Shown piece after piece: positions 1 to 7,111 of a DNA stretch of 7,111 nucleotides (position 1 is its first letter; each line of letters begins with the position of its first letter). The position numbers and the translations under genes are program-made. Origin of the DNA: JANNHK01 sp034408875 (GTDB lineage Bacteria > Actinomycetota > Acidimicrobiia > IMCC26256 > PALSA-610); assembly GCA_034408875.1 (NCBI GenBank), contig JAWXCJ010000212.1:1-7111 (forward strand), given 5' to 3'. The notes below the pieces were generated by a model. It searched no databases and was not told where the DNA came from. It saw only the letters and a program-made list of their open reading frames with translations.

Positions 1-1
1 C

Positions 2-100
2 GCCGCCGAAGAGGCGCTGAAGGAAAACCCCGACGACGCCGACGCGGTCGCCGCGTTGCGCCGGGCCGAAGCCCGCCTCGTCGTGGCCGACGAGGTCTAA
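2..100 (+). CDS. 3' end of an unidentified gene, possibly ATP synthase epsilon subunit (partial)
   Basis: Only the last 32 codons are present; the frame is open from the left edge to a TAA at 98-100. The peptide is charged and alanine-rich and appears helical, with an ENPDDADA turn between two helices and the ending ALRRAEARLVVADEV. A C-terminal helical hairpin ending in an ALxxAxARLxVA-like pattern is typical of F1 ATP synthase epsilon (atpC), so that is the best guess, but a tail this short could belong to another coiled-coil or TPR-like protein. It converges with the - strand membrane-protein gene ending at 161, and the palindromic repeat fills the 60 bp between them. Codon use and the clean stop make it very likely coding; the identity is weak. 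Confidence 0.6.
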   Translation, partial: AAEEALKENPDDADAVAALRRAEARLVVADEV

Positions 101-101
101 A

Positions 102-155
102 CCGCAGGTTTTTGCGGCGTAGGACGACCGAAACGGTCGCCGTATGACGCCGAAA
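102..155. repeat. Nested palindromic repeat, copy A (inverted relative to copy B)
   Basis: This lies in the 60-bp gap between two convergent genes, starting 2 bp after a TAA. Bases 112-150, reverse-complemented, match 3105-3143 at 35 of 39 positions. The inner stem CGACCG (125-130) / CGGTCG (134-139) closes an AAA loop. An outer stem pairs 112-120 with 147-155 with one mismatch. A further small hairpin, CCGCA (102-106) / TGCGG (113-117), brackets a short T run. The inner stem is less perfect than in copy B: the A at 124 and C at 140 do not pair. It could act as a bidirectional terminator, or be a member of a dispersed intergenic repeat family; the sequence does not decide between these. Confidence 0.8.
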
Positions 156-160
156 CTGGG

Positions 161-802
161 TTAGTGGCCGTGTTCGCCGGTCTCGGCGCCGCCGTCGTGG
201 TGCTGGTAGTCGTGGGTCGCGGCGTACACGACACCCGTCGTGCCCATCGCGAGCACGGCGAACACGGCGATCGGGCCGAGCAGCAGCTTCTTGCCCGATG
301 CCGGGCGGAACCAACTGCCCGGGACGAGGAGCAGCGCCGCACCCGCGAGGGCGACCAGCTGGAAGAACTGCGTGACGATGTCGCGCCACTCCAGTGGTTC
401 GAGCGCTTCGAGCCCGGGAAACCACGAGATGCCCTTGGTGCGGCTGAACACCCAGACGCCGATGGAACCTGCCATCAGCAGGCCGCCGAGGATCACGATG
501 ATGCGCCGCGGCTCGACGACGAGCAACACCGCCCACGCGATCTGCAGCACCGCGACCGCGAGGAATGCACGCCCGACAGCCGGGTGATGATCGGCGTGCG
601 CGACCATCGCGAGCAGGTGCAGGATGCCCGCTGCGAACGAACAGATCGCCGTGTAGTAGCGGACCTGCTGGGTGAGAACGGTCTCACCGGCGGTTGGCCC
701 GCTCGGCGGGGTCGACTCGACCGTGAGACCGGCGCCGAACGGCTCCTCCTTCTCGGCGTCGAGCAAGCTGATCGTGTCCACGAACTTGCAGTCTACGTGC
801 AA
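161..802 (-). CDS. Uncharacterised five-helix membrane protein with His-rich C-terminal tail
   Basis: The 213-residue reading has a hydrophilic N-terminus (about 1-48) and five hydrophobic segments at about 50-68, 76-96, 99-119, 141-161 and 172-195. The tail is HDYQHHDGGAETGEHGH. A histidine cluster (LHLLAMVAHADHH, 61-73) also ends the first segment. The pattern LHL...H, then WVFSRTxGI (117-125), then a Q-rich helix ending GAALLL resembles, from memory, a common family of actinobacterial integral membrane proteins without a defined function. The histidines could bind a metal, which is conjecture. The gene follows glpX by 28 bp on the same strand, so the two are probably cotranscribed. The start is uncertain: the first codon is TTG at 800-802 with no clear Shine-Dalgarno, and a GTG at 779-781 (codon 8) is equally possible. 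Confidence 0.8.
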   Translation of the reverse strand: MHVDCKFVDTISLLDAEKEEPFGAGLTVESTPPSGPTAGETVLTQQVRYYTAICSFAAGILHLLAMVAHADHHPAVGRAFLAVAVLQIAWAVLLVVEPRRIIVILGGLLMAGSIGVWVFSRTKGISWFPGLEALEPLEWRDIVTQFFQLVALAGAALLLVPGSWFRPASGKKLLLGPIAVFAVLAMGTTGVVYAATHDYQHHDGGAETGEHGH

Positions 803-830
803 CCGGCTCGATCGGTACAGGCGCCGGGAT

Positions 831-1823
831 CTAGTACGGGATGGCCGAGTATGACATCAGCTTCGTCCACTTGTGCTGGGCGTCGATGATGCGAATCGTC
901 CCCGACTTGGACCGCATGACGAGGCTCTGCGTGCCGGCCCCTTCGGCCCAGTAGCGCACGCCCCGGAGCAGCTCGCCGTCGGTGACGCCGGTCGCGGCGA
1001 AGAACACGTCGTCGCCCGTGACCAAGTCGTCGATGGTGAGCACCTGGTCGAGGTCGTAGCCCATGTCGAGGGCGAGCTTGCGCTCGGCGTCGTCGCGCGG
1101 GTGCAGCCGGCCTTGAATCGTACCGCCGAGACACTTCAGCGCGCACGCGGCGATGACGCCCTCGGGCGTGCCGCCGATACCGAAGAGTATGTCGGTACCC
1201 GAGTTGCGCCATGCGACCGCGATCGCGCCGGCGATGTCGCCGTCGGGGATCAGCCGGATGCGGGCACCGGCTTCGCGGCACTCGCGAATGATGTGCTCGT
1301 GCCGGGGGCGGTCGAGGATCACCGCGGTGACGTCCTTGACCTGCTCGCCCAACGCCTTGGCGACCGCTTCGAGGTTCGCCTTCACCGGCGCGTTCAAGTC
1401 GATGACGTCGGCCGCCGCGGGACCGGCCGCGATCTTCTCCATGTACACGCACGGCCCCGGGTTGAACATCGTGCCCCGCTCGCTGAGCGCGATGACGGCG
1501 ATCGCACCGGGCAGCCCGGCCGCGGTGAGTGTCGTGCCGTCGATCGGGTCGACCGCGATGTCCATGCTGGGGGGCGAGCCGTCGCCGAGTTGTTCGCCGT
1601 TGTAGAGCATCGGCGCCTCGTCCTTCTCGCCTTCGCCGATGACGACGACGCCGTCCATCTCGACGCTGTTGAGAACGACGCGCATGGCTTCGACCGCGGC
1701 GCCGTCGGCCGCGTTCTTGTCGCCGCGTCCCATCCACCGGCCGCCGGCCAATGCCGCGGCTTCCGTAGCCCGCATCAACTCCATCGCGACGTTGCGATCT
1801 GGATGCTGCTGCTGGGTCTCCAT
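831..1823 (-). CDS. glpX: Class II fructose-1,6-bisphosphatase (GlpX)
   Basis: GlpX hydrolyses fructose 1,6-bisphosphate to fructose 6-phosphate in the cytoplasm, the committed gluconeogenic step. It belongs to the lithium-sensitive, metal-dependent sugar/inositol phosphatase fold. The 330 residues match the normal family length. Visible motifs are RGDKNAAD (33-40, metal-ligand Asp35), [11 protein letters not shown] (63-73), the signature DPIDGTT (92-98) with Asp92 and Asp95, and [12 protein letters not shown] (215-226) with Glu221. These match the acidic metal ligands known for E. coli GlpX. The ATG at 1821-1823 is chosen because AGGAG (1829-1833) lies 5 nt upstream and [16 protein letters not shown] is a normal family N-terminus. 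The frame stays open further upstream to 2165, but that extension overlaps the divergent gene and is not family-like. Actinobacteria commonly rely on GlpX as their main FBPase. Confidence 0.97.
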   Translation of the reverse strand: METQQQHPDRNVAMELMRATEAAALAGGRWMGRGDKNAADGAAVEAMRVVLNSVEMDGVVVIGEGEKDEAPMLYNGEQLGDGSPPSMDIAVDPIDGTTLTAAGLPGAIAVIALSERGTMFNPGPCVYMEKIAAGPAAADVIDLNAPVKANLEAVAKALGEQVKDVTAVILDRPRHEHIIRECREAGARIRLIPDGDIAGAIAVAWRNSGTDILFGIGGTPEGVIAACALKCLGGTIQGRLHPRDDAERKLALDMGYDLDQVLTIDDLVTGDDVFFAATGVTDGELLRGVRYWAEGAGTQSLVMRSKSGTIRIIDAQHKWTKLMSYSAIPY

Positions 1824-1828
1824 ACGTG

Positions 1829-1833
1829 CTCCT
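1829..1833 (-). promoter_or_regulatory. Ribosome binding site of glpX
   Basis: AGGAG on the - strand, 5 nt from the ATG at 1823. It fixes the glpX start against the much longer open frame that continues upstream. Confidence 0.85.
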
Positions 1834-1912
1834 GTCCAGGGTTTTGGCGACCCTAGCAAGGGGCTTGTGGGTTTGGGCGAGGCCCACCTCGGGAACACTC
1901 TGAGCGGTCCGC

Positions 1913-1947
1913 ATGCGGTTTTCGATGCGGTTCGGTCGCCGCCGAAC
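1913..1947. repeat. Short tandem repeat and hairpin in the glpX / small membrane protein divergent region
   Basis: The octamer ATGCGGTT occurs at 1913-1920 and again at 1925-1932, a 12-bp period close to one helical turn. It runs into a small hairpin, GTTCGG (1930-1935) / CCGAAC (1942-1947), with a 6-nt loop. The position, between two divergent starts (1823 and 1981), is where operators would lie. I see no convincing -35/-10 pair for either direction. The rest of the 1824-1980 gap holds only the two ribosome binding sites and a weak GTGGG/CCCAC pairing at 1867-1887. A regulatory role is speculative. Confidence 0.3.
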
Positions 1948-1970
1948 AGCGGCGATTCAACGCGGTCATC

Positions 1971-1975
1971 GGAGG
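1971..1975 (+). promoter_or_regulatory. Ribosome binding site of the small membrane protein gene
   Basis: GGAGG 5 nt before the ATG at 1981, a near-ideal Shine-Dalgarno. It selects this start over the longer open frame that begins inside glpX on the opposite strand. Confidence 0.9.
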
Positions 1976-1980
1976 TCTCA

Positions 1981-2199
1981 ATGGGTATCGGTGTCAGTCT
2001 CTTTCTGATTGCCGTCGGCGCGATCCTTGCGTTCGCGGTCAACACTGCGGTCGACGGGCTCGAACTCGACACGATCGGCTGGATCCTCATGGGCGTGGGC
2101 GGAATCGGCCTCGTGCTCTCGATGATCTTCTGGTCGACGTGGGGCGGCTTCCGAGGCACCCGCACCGAGACGCACGTCGAGCAGCGCGACGTCGTCTAA
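1981..2199 (+). CDS. Small two-helix membrane protein, DUF6458 family
   Basis: This is a 72-residue protein. The first helix spans about 4-21 ([17 protein letters not shown]), a short acidic loop follows ([10 protein letters not shown]), and the second helix spans about 32-51 ([17 protein letters not shown]). The tail is polar and probably cytoplasmic ([10 protein letters not shown]). The opening [20 protein letters not shown] and the second-helix [15 protein letters not shown] are hallmarks of the actinobacterial DUF6458 family, whose function is unknown. The strong GGAGG site at 1971-1975 fixes the start. The gene is divergent from glpX and followed by a strong hairpin, so it is probably a single-gene transcription unit. 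The family call is from recognition of the sequence pattern. Confidence 0.9.
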   Translation: MGIGVSLFLIAVGAILAFAVNTAVDGLELDTIGWILMGVGGIGLVLSMIFWSTWGGFRGTRTETHVEQRDVV

Positions 2200-2223
2200 C
2201 GACGGCGCGCCGCCTGATCGTCC

Positions 2224-2265
2224 GCGCTTCACGAGGGCCGGGTCTTCGGACCCGGCCCTCAGCGC
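2224..2265 (+). terminator. Strong GC-rich hairpin terminator with TTCG tetraloop
   Basis: A perfect 12-bp stem (GAGGGCCGGGTC at 2233-2244 with its complement at 2249-2260) closes the extra-stable loop TTCG (2245-2248). An outer 5-bp pairing, GCGCT (2224-2228) / AGCGC (2261-2265), extends it across a 4-nt bulge. It begins 24 bp after the small membrane protein's stop. No U tract follows, as is common for terminators in high-GC actinobacteria. It ends about 30 bp before the dehydrogenase start, so it separates the two transcripts. Confidence 0.85.
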
Positions 2266-2295
2266 GCCCGGAGGCCTGCGTGCCAACATGGCGCC

Positions 2296-3096
2296 ATGGG
2301 TGCACTCGAAGGAAAAGTCGCGTTCGTCACCGGTGCCGCGTCGGGCATCGGTGAGGCCTGCGTTGCCCGCTTTCTCCGCGAAGGTGCGCATGTCGTCGGG
2401 TGCGACCTCGTCGAGCCGCAGCGTGAACTCGACGTTCCCGACGGCGTCGAGCCCGCGAGCTTTGCTCAACTCGACGTGCGTGACGAAGACGCAGTCGCCG
2501 GCCTCATCGCGGCGACCGTCGAGGAGTACGGCCGCATCGACAGCGTCGTCACGTCGGCCGGAGTCGCCGGTGGTGGTCCCGCCCACATGGTCGACCGGAA
2601 CGAGTGGCAGCGCGTGCTCGACGTCAACCTCACAGGCACGTTCCTCGTGTGCAAGCACGCGATCACGCACATGCTTCGCCAGGAACCGCAGAACGGAGAA
2701 CGCGGGAGCCTCGTCACGATCGCGAGCGTCGAGGGGCTCGAGGGAACCGCGGGTGGCAGCTCGTACAACGCGTCGAAAGGCGCGGTCGTGATCCTCACGA
2801 AGAACCTCGCGATTGACTACGGCCGCAGCGGTATCCGCGCCAACGCCATCTGCCCCGGATTCATCGAGACGCCGTTGCTCGCCGGCGTCATCCGCGCGCC
2901 GGGAATGGAACATGTCTACGAAGGCATCCGCGAGGAACACAAGCTCCGCCGGCTCGGCCGCCCCGACGAGATCGCTTCAGTCGCATCCTTCCTGTGCTCA
3001 GCCGACGCATCGTTCGTCACGGGCCAGGCCATCGCCGTCGATGGCGGCTACACGGCCGGCCGCGACCACGGCATCACGAAAATGCTCGGCCTCTAG
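2296..3096 (+). CDS. Short-chain dehydrogenase/reductase (SDR), classical type, probably NAD-dependent
   Basis: A 266-residue Rossmann-fold oxidoreductase of classical SDR length, cytoplasmic. The cofactor motif TGAASGIG is at 12-19. Asp37 at the end of the second strand (GCDLVE) favours NAD(H) over NADP(H). The usual NNAG appears as TSAG (86-89). The catalytic set is complete: Asn111 (VNLTG), Ser144 (TIASVEG), Tyr157 and Lys161 (YNASK). PG at 187-188 and the C-terminal [18 protein letters not shown] are also typical. The substrate cannot be read from the sequence; such proteins are often annotated as 3-oxoacyl-ACP reductase or 3-hydroxyacyl-CoA dehydrogenase-like. The ATG at 2296 fits the family N-terminus, but GGAGG (2270-2274) is 21 nt away, too far to be an ordinary ribosome binding site. 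The mutase gene follows by 82 bp on the same strand. Confidence 0.95.
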   Translation: MGALEGKVAFVTGAASGIGEACVARFLREGAHVVGCDLVEPQRELDVPDGVEPASFAQLDVRDEDAVAGLIAATVEEYGRIDSVVTSAGVAGGGPAHMVDRNEWQRVLDVNLTGTFLVCKHAITHMLRQEPQNGERGSLVTIASVEGLEGTAGGSSYNASKGAVVILTKNLAIDYGRSGIRANAICPGFIETPLLAGVIRAPGMEHVYEGIREEHKLRRLGRPDEIASVASFLCSADASFVTGQAIAVDGGYTAGRDHGITKMLGL

Positions 3097-3149
3097 CCGA
3101 AATTGCGTCACTCGGCGACCGTTTCGGTCGCCGTACGCCGCAATTTCGG
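3097..3149. repeat. Nested perfect palindromic repeat, copy B
   Basis: This starts at the base after the dehydrogenase stop codon. The outer arms CCGAAATTGCG (3097-3107) and CGCAATTTCGG (3139-3149) are perfect 11-bp complements. Inside them, CGGCGACCG (3113-3121) and CGGTCGCCG (3125-3133) form a perfect 9-bp stem with a TTT loop. Bases 3105-3143 match the reverse complement of 112-150 at 35/39 positions, so this is a copy of a repeat, not just a terminator hairpin. It lies between two same-strand genes (dehydrogenase and mutase), where it could cause partial termination or stabilise the upstream mRNA 3' end. No U tract follows. Confidence 0.9.
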
Positions 3150-3178
3150 GCGGGGGGTGGGGTCGTACACTTCCGGCG

Positions 3179-4768
<1,590 letters not shown>

Positions 4769-4790
4769 GCGGCTATTACCCGGACGCCTC

Positions 4791-5402
4791 GTGAAACGTG
4801 AACTGCTCGAGGTCGCGCGCGCGGCCAAAGGGTTCATGCCCGATGACGAAGGTCTCGCGTTGTACGAGGCCGGGCTCGACGGCGGCCAGGTCGGTCCGTT
4901 GCTGGAGATCGGCACGTACTGTGGGAAGTCGGCGGTGTACCTCGGCGCCGCGGCGCGCGAACGCAACACCGTGTTGTTCACCGTCGATCACCACCGCGGG
5001 TCCGAGGAGAACCAGGCGGGCTGGGAGTACCACGACCGCGAGGTCGTCGACCCCGAGACCGGACGCATGGACACGCTGCCGTTCTTTCGCCGCACGATCG
5101 AGCAGGCCGGTCTCGAAGACGCGGTCGTCGCGGTCGTCGGCCACTCGACTCCGGTCGCGAGGGCGTGGGGAACGCCGCTCGGGCTGGTGTTCATCGACGG
5201 CGGCCACGCCGAAGAGGTCGCGATGTCCGACTACGAGGGCTGGTCACCGCACGTCATGGCCGGCGGCATCCTCGTCTTCCACGACGTGTTCGACGATCCG
5301 GCCCAGGGCGGTCAAGCACCGTTTCGCGTATGGCAACGCGCGGTCGCCGACGGGTTCACGCCGGTCGCGACAACCGGGTCGTTGCGCGTGCTCCGCCGTT
5401 AA
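4791..5402 (+). CDS. Class I SAM-dependent methyltransferase (Methyltransf_24-like)
   Basis: From the GTG at 4791 this is a 203-residue soluble Rossmann-like methyltransferase. Motif I is LLEIGTYCGKSAVYLG (37-52). The acidic end of strand 2 is TVDHHRG (64-70, Asp66). Motif IV-like FIDGGH (135-140) and LVFHDVF (161-167) follow, and SLRVLRR closes the protein. The VDHHRGSEENQ stretch and FIDGGH are typical of Methyltransf_24-type enzymes. The acceptor is unknown. The frame is open upstream into the mutase gene (to a GTG at 4707), but the homologous part begins around KRELLEVARAAKGFMP, so the GTG 22 bp after the mutase stop is preferred; only a weak GGA precedes it. It is probably cotranscribed with the mutase. 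Its stop codon overlaps that of the opposite gene. Confidence 0.9.
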   Translation: MKRELLEVARAAKGFMPDDEGLALYEAGLDGGQVGPLLEIGTYCGKSAVYLGAAARERNTVLFTVDHHRGSEENQAGWEYHDREVVDPETGRMDTLPFFRRTIEQAGLEDAVVAVVGHSTPVARAWGTPLGLVFIDGGHAEEVAMSDYEGWSPHVMAGGILVFHDVFDDPAQGGQAPFRVWQRAVADGFTPVATTGSLRVLRR

Positions 5403-6007
5403 AACGTCGGGGGCGGTGCCCAACCCGGAGGCGGGCCGTACATGTACGCGGCGCGCCGCATCCGGCCCCGCCGGCGGGCGGCCACGATGAGCATCACGAG
5501 GCCGGCGATCGCGACCAGACCGCCGAGGCCGGCGACGAAGAACCACTGCATTGTCGATTCGATCGCGCCGGTGAACGAGCGGCCGACGATCACCTCGTTC
5601 GTGCCGTCGGTGTTGATCGCGACTTGGTAATCGCCCGCCGACTCGATGTCGAAGTCGACGACGGCGGAGTACTCGCGTGAGCCCTGCGTGATGTCCTCGG
5701 TCGTTCCGAAGTCGTCCTCGTAGGCCCAAATCCGATCTCCGCCGGGCCCGGTGATCACGACGTTGTCGGGGCGGACATCCCTCGTCCCGTCGACGTACTC
5801 GTAGACCGAGTACTCACCCTCGTCGAAGTGCATCGTCGTGTTGACCGGTGTGCGAATCGGGTCTTCGAGCAAGGTCGAGAGGAGCGGCTTGATCCACAGG
5901 AACCCCGCGACCCCGGCGATCACGAGGCCGGTGACGAGCACGGCGACGCTGATGCCGACCTTCGGACCCGGGACCGGGTACACGGGGGCCTGTGGCGCCA
6001 ACTGCAT
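5399..6007 (-). CDS. Uncharacterised bitopic membrane protein with extracytoplasmic domain and Pro-rich tail
   Basis: 202 residues. A short proline-rich N-terminus (LAPQAPVYPVPGP) precedes helix 1 (about 17-39). A polar domain of about 110 residues (41-152) follows, rich in Thr, Val, Asp and Gly with alternating hydrophobic positions, suggesting a beta sandwich outside the membrane. Helix 2 spans about 154-176. An Arg-rich stop-transfer segment (ARRRGRMRR) and a YMYGPPPGWAPPP tail end the protein. This arrangement recurs in actinobacterial proteins of unknown function; I do not recognise a named family. The ATG at 6007 is the only possible start, because the in-frame codons back to a TAG at 6083-6085 include no ATG, GTG or TTG. 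No Shine-Dalgarno is evident. It lies 75 bp downstream of the toroid gene on the same strand, so cotranscription is likely. Confidence 0.85.
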   Translation of the reverse strand: MQLAPQAPVYPVPGPKVGISVAVLVTGLVIAGVAGFLWIKPLLSTLLEDPIRTPVNTTMHFDEGEYSVYEYVDGTRDVRPDNVVITGPGGDRIWAYEDDFGTTEDITQGSREYSAVVDFDIESAGDYQVAINTDGTNEVIVGRSFTGAIESTMQWFFVAGLGGLVAIAGLVMLIVAARRRGRMRRAAYMYGPPPGWAPPPTF

Positions 6008-6082
6008 CTCGCGGAGATCGGCGCGCCGCGCGGGTGCCTGAAGCGCAGGCTCGCGGCCCCGTTGTGATGCGGCACTGCGGGT

Positions 6083-7111
6083 CTACGAGGCGCCGCGGGC
6101 CGACCGCTCGGCCTCGATCTCGGCGCCCGCCTCGATGAGCTCGTCGGCGGTGAGACCGGCGGGGAGGCCCTCGCCGCGGAACAACCCGGCGGTCGGGCCG
6201 TCGCCGCCGAGCGCATTCGCGGCGAGCACGACCGCGGCGCTGTTCCACGTCGGGTGTTCGGCCGTGTAGTACTCGCCCCACGCGTCGAAACGGTCGTCGG
6301 GGAAGTTCATCCCGGTCCAGTAGCTGCCGTCGTCGTGGCGGAGGAACTGCACGTCGGTGAACAGTGTGCGCGCCTGGTCGTCGAGTCCGAGCGCGTCGAG
6401 GGCCATGACAAGTTCGCACGTTTCCGCCGCGGTGACCCACGGCTGGTCCGAGACGCAGCGCACACCGCGTCCGGGTGCGACGAACGTGTTCCAGCGCGCC
6501 GCGAGCCTGATTTCGGCGGCGCGACCGCGCAGGGCGCCCCCGAGGATCGGGTAGTACCAGTCCATCGCCCAGCGTTCCTTGTCGAGGAACCGCTCGGGCC
6601 GGTGCGCAATGGCAATCGCGAGCGAACCGAGTGACAGCTCCCAGTCGGGGCGTTCGCGCCCGAGGCGCTCGGCCGACGCGATCGCGCAGCGCAGCGACGA
6701 GTAGATACTCGACGAACCGGTGAGTAGCGCGCCGCGCCCTTCGACGCGCGTCGGGTCGGCGTCCCACTCGATTTCGCCGGTCGGGTGCTGGTGGTCGAGC
6801 GCGAAGTCGATGGCGTTCTCGACAACGGGGAACATGTCGTCGAGGAAACCGGTGTCGCCGGTGGCGAGGTAGTGGTGCCACACGCCGCTTGCGACATAGC
6901 AGGTGACGTTGGTGTCGAGCGTCTTCTCCTTGACGTCGTCGCCCTGGTAGTACGCGTGCCACGCACCGTTCACGTTCTGGCGCCGGCGCAACCACTCGTA
7001 CGCGCGCTCGGCCTCGATGTACCGACCGCCGACGTCGAGTGCCATCGCGGCCTCGACCAGATTCCACGGATCGGTCTGACCCCCCGGCACCCACGGAATG
7101 TTGCCGTCGCG
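6083..7111 (-). CDS. Alpha/alpha-toroid 'prenyltransferase-like' protein (partial, N-terminus beyond the window)
   Basis: 342 residues are visible; the frame stays open through the right edge (RDGNIPWVPGG), so the GTG at 7090 is not the true start. The sequence is helical with repeated aromatic motifs: DGNIPWVPGG (2-11), a QxxxGxW motif QNVNGAW (45-51), TCYVASGVWHHYL, WAMDWYYPILGG, DQPWVTAAETCELVMAL, DDGSYWTGMNF, PTWNSAAVVLAANALGGDGPTAGLF. Q-G-W repeats are a mark of the terpenoid cyclase/protein prenyltransferase toroid, and databases often label such actinobacterial proteins 'prenyltransferase'. The visible part has no DxDD or DDxD cyclase motif that I can find, so a sugar- or polysaccharide-acting toroid enzyme is equally possible. 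It has no membrane segment. From memory, homologues occur near methyltransferase and glycosyltransferase genes in actinobacteria. Confidence 0.85.
   Translation of the reverse strand, partial: RDGNIPWVPGGQTDPWNLVEAAMALDVGGRYIEAERAYEWLRRRQNVNGAWHAYYQGDDVKEKTLDTNVTCYVASGVWHHYLATGDTGFLDDMFPVVENAIDFALDHQHPTGEIEWDADPTRVEGRGALLTGSSSIYSSLRCAIASAERLGRERPDWELSLGSLAIAIAHRPERFLDKERWAMDWYYPILGGALRGRAAEIRLAARWNTFVAPGRGVRCVSDQPWVTAAETCELVMALDALGLDDQARTLFTDVQFLRHDDGSYWTGMNFPDDRFDAWGEYYTAEHPTWNSAAVVLAANALGGDGPTAGLFRGEGLPAGLTADELIEAGAEIEAERSARGAS

Noticed and set aside
793..1914. Open frame of 373 codons on the - strand overlapping glpX
   Set aside because: Extremely Arg-rich composition and out of frame with the clear GlpX protein; a shadow frame.
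1824..2165. N-terminal extension of glpX to an upstream start
   Set aside because: The extension runs antisense to the small membrane protein gene and is unlike the family; an AGGAG site 5 nt before the ATG at 1823 fixes the start.
2813..3178. Upstream extension of the mutase frame into the dehydrogenase gene
   Set aside because: The extension is low-complexity Ser/Arg/Ala sequence lying wholly over the dehydrogenase and the palindromic repeat; the mutase homology starts after 3179.
6285..6299. Possible further copy of the palindromic repeat core (CGAAACGGTCG)
   Set aside because: Only 11 bp match, with no outer arms, inside the toroid coding sequence; likely coincidence from codon use.
7088..7090. 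GTG as the true start of the toroid gene
   Set aside because: Conserved-looking sequence (DGNIPW) continues in frame through the right edge, so the gene is cut by the window.

Overview
The window is GC-rich, densely packed bacterial chromosome. The codon usage, the DUF6458-type small membrane protein, the class II fructose bisphosphatase and the toroid and mutase families suggest a high-GC actinobacterium, possibly of the Acidimicrobiia. That placement is an inference, because no rRNA or other phylogenetic marker is present. Nothing looks like a mobile element, CRISPR array or prophage, and the genes are mostly housekeeping or accessory metabolism.

Layout, left to right. The 3' end of a + strand gene (possibly the ATP synthase epsilon subunit) meets a - strand pair: glpX (831-1823), followed by a five-helix membrane protein with a His-rich tail (161-802). 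An intergenic stretch of about 157 bp separates glpX from a divergent small membrane protein (1981-2199), which ends at a strong TTCG-capped hairpin. A + strand group follows: a short-chain dehydrogenase (2296-3096), a B12-dependent acyl-CoA mutase large subunit (3179-4768) and a class I methyltransferase (4791-5402). The methyltransferase meets a - strand pair head to head, and the two stop codons share the palindrome TTAA. That pair is a bitopic membrane protein (5399-6007) and, upstream of it, an alpha/alpha-toroid 'prenyltransferase-like' protein cut by the right edge (6083-7111).

Functional reading. The mutase has the core of the methylmalonyl-CoA mutase family, but the two residues that set substrate choice are Phe51 and Gln169. 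This is the isobutyryl-CoA mutase pattern, not the Tyr/Arg of methylmalonyl-CoA mutase. It has no B12-binding domain, so it needs a separate small subunit that is not in this window. The NAD-type dehydrogenase just upstream could act in the same acyl or branched-chain pathway, but only gene order supports that. glpX supplies the gluconeogenic fructose-1,6-bisphosphatase step.

The most unusual signal is non-coding. Two copies of a nested palindrome, 35/39 identical over the core, lie in opposite orientation about 3 kb apart (102-155 and 3097-3149), each directly after a stop codon. They look like members of a dispersed intergenic repeat family in this genome, possibly also acting as transcription terminators.
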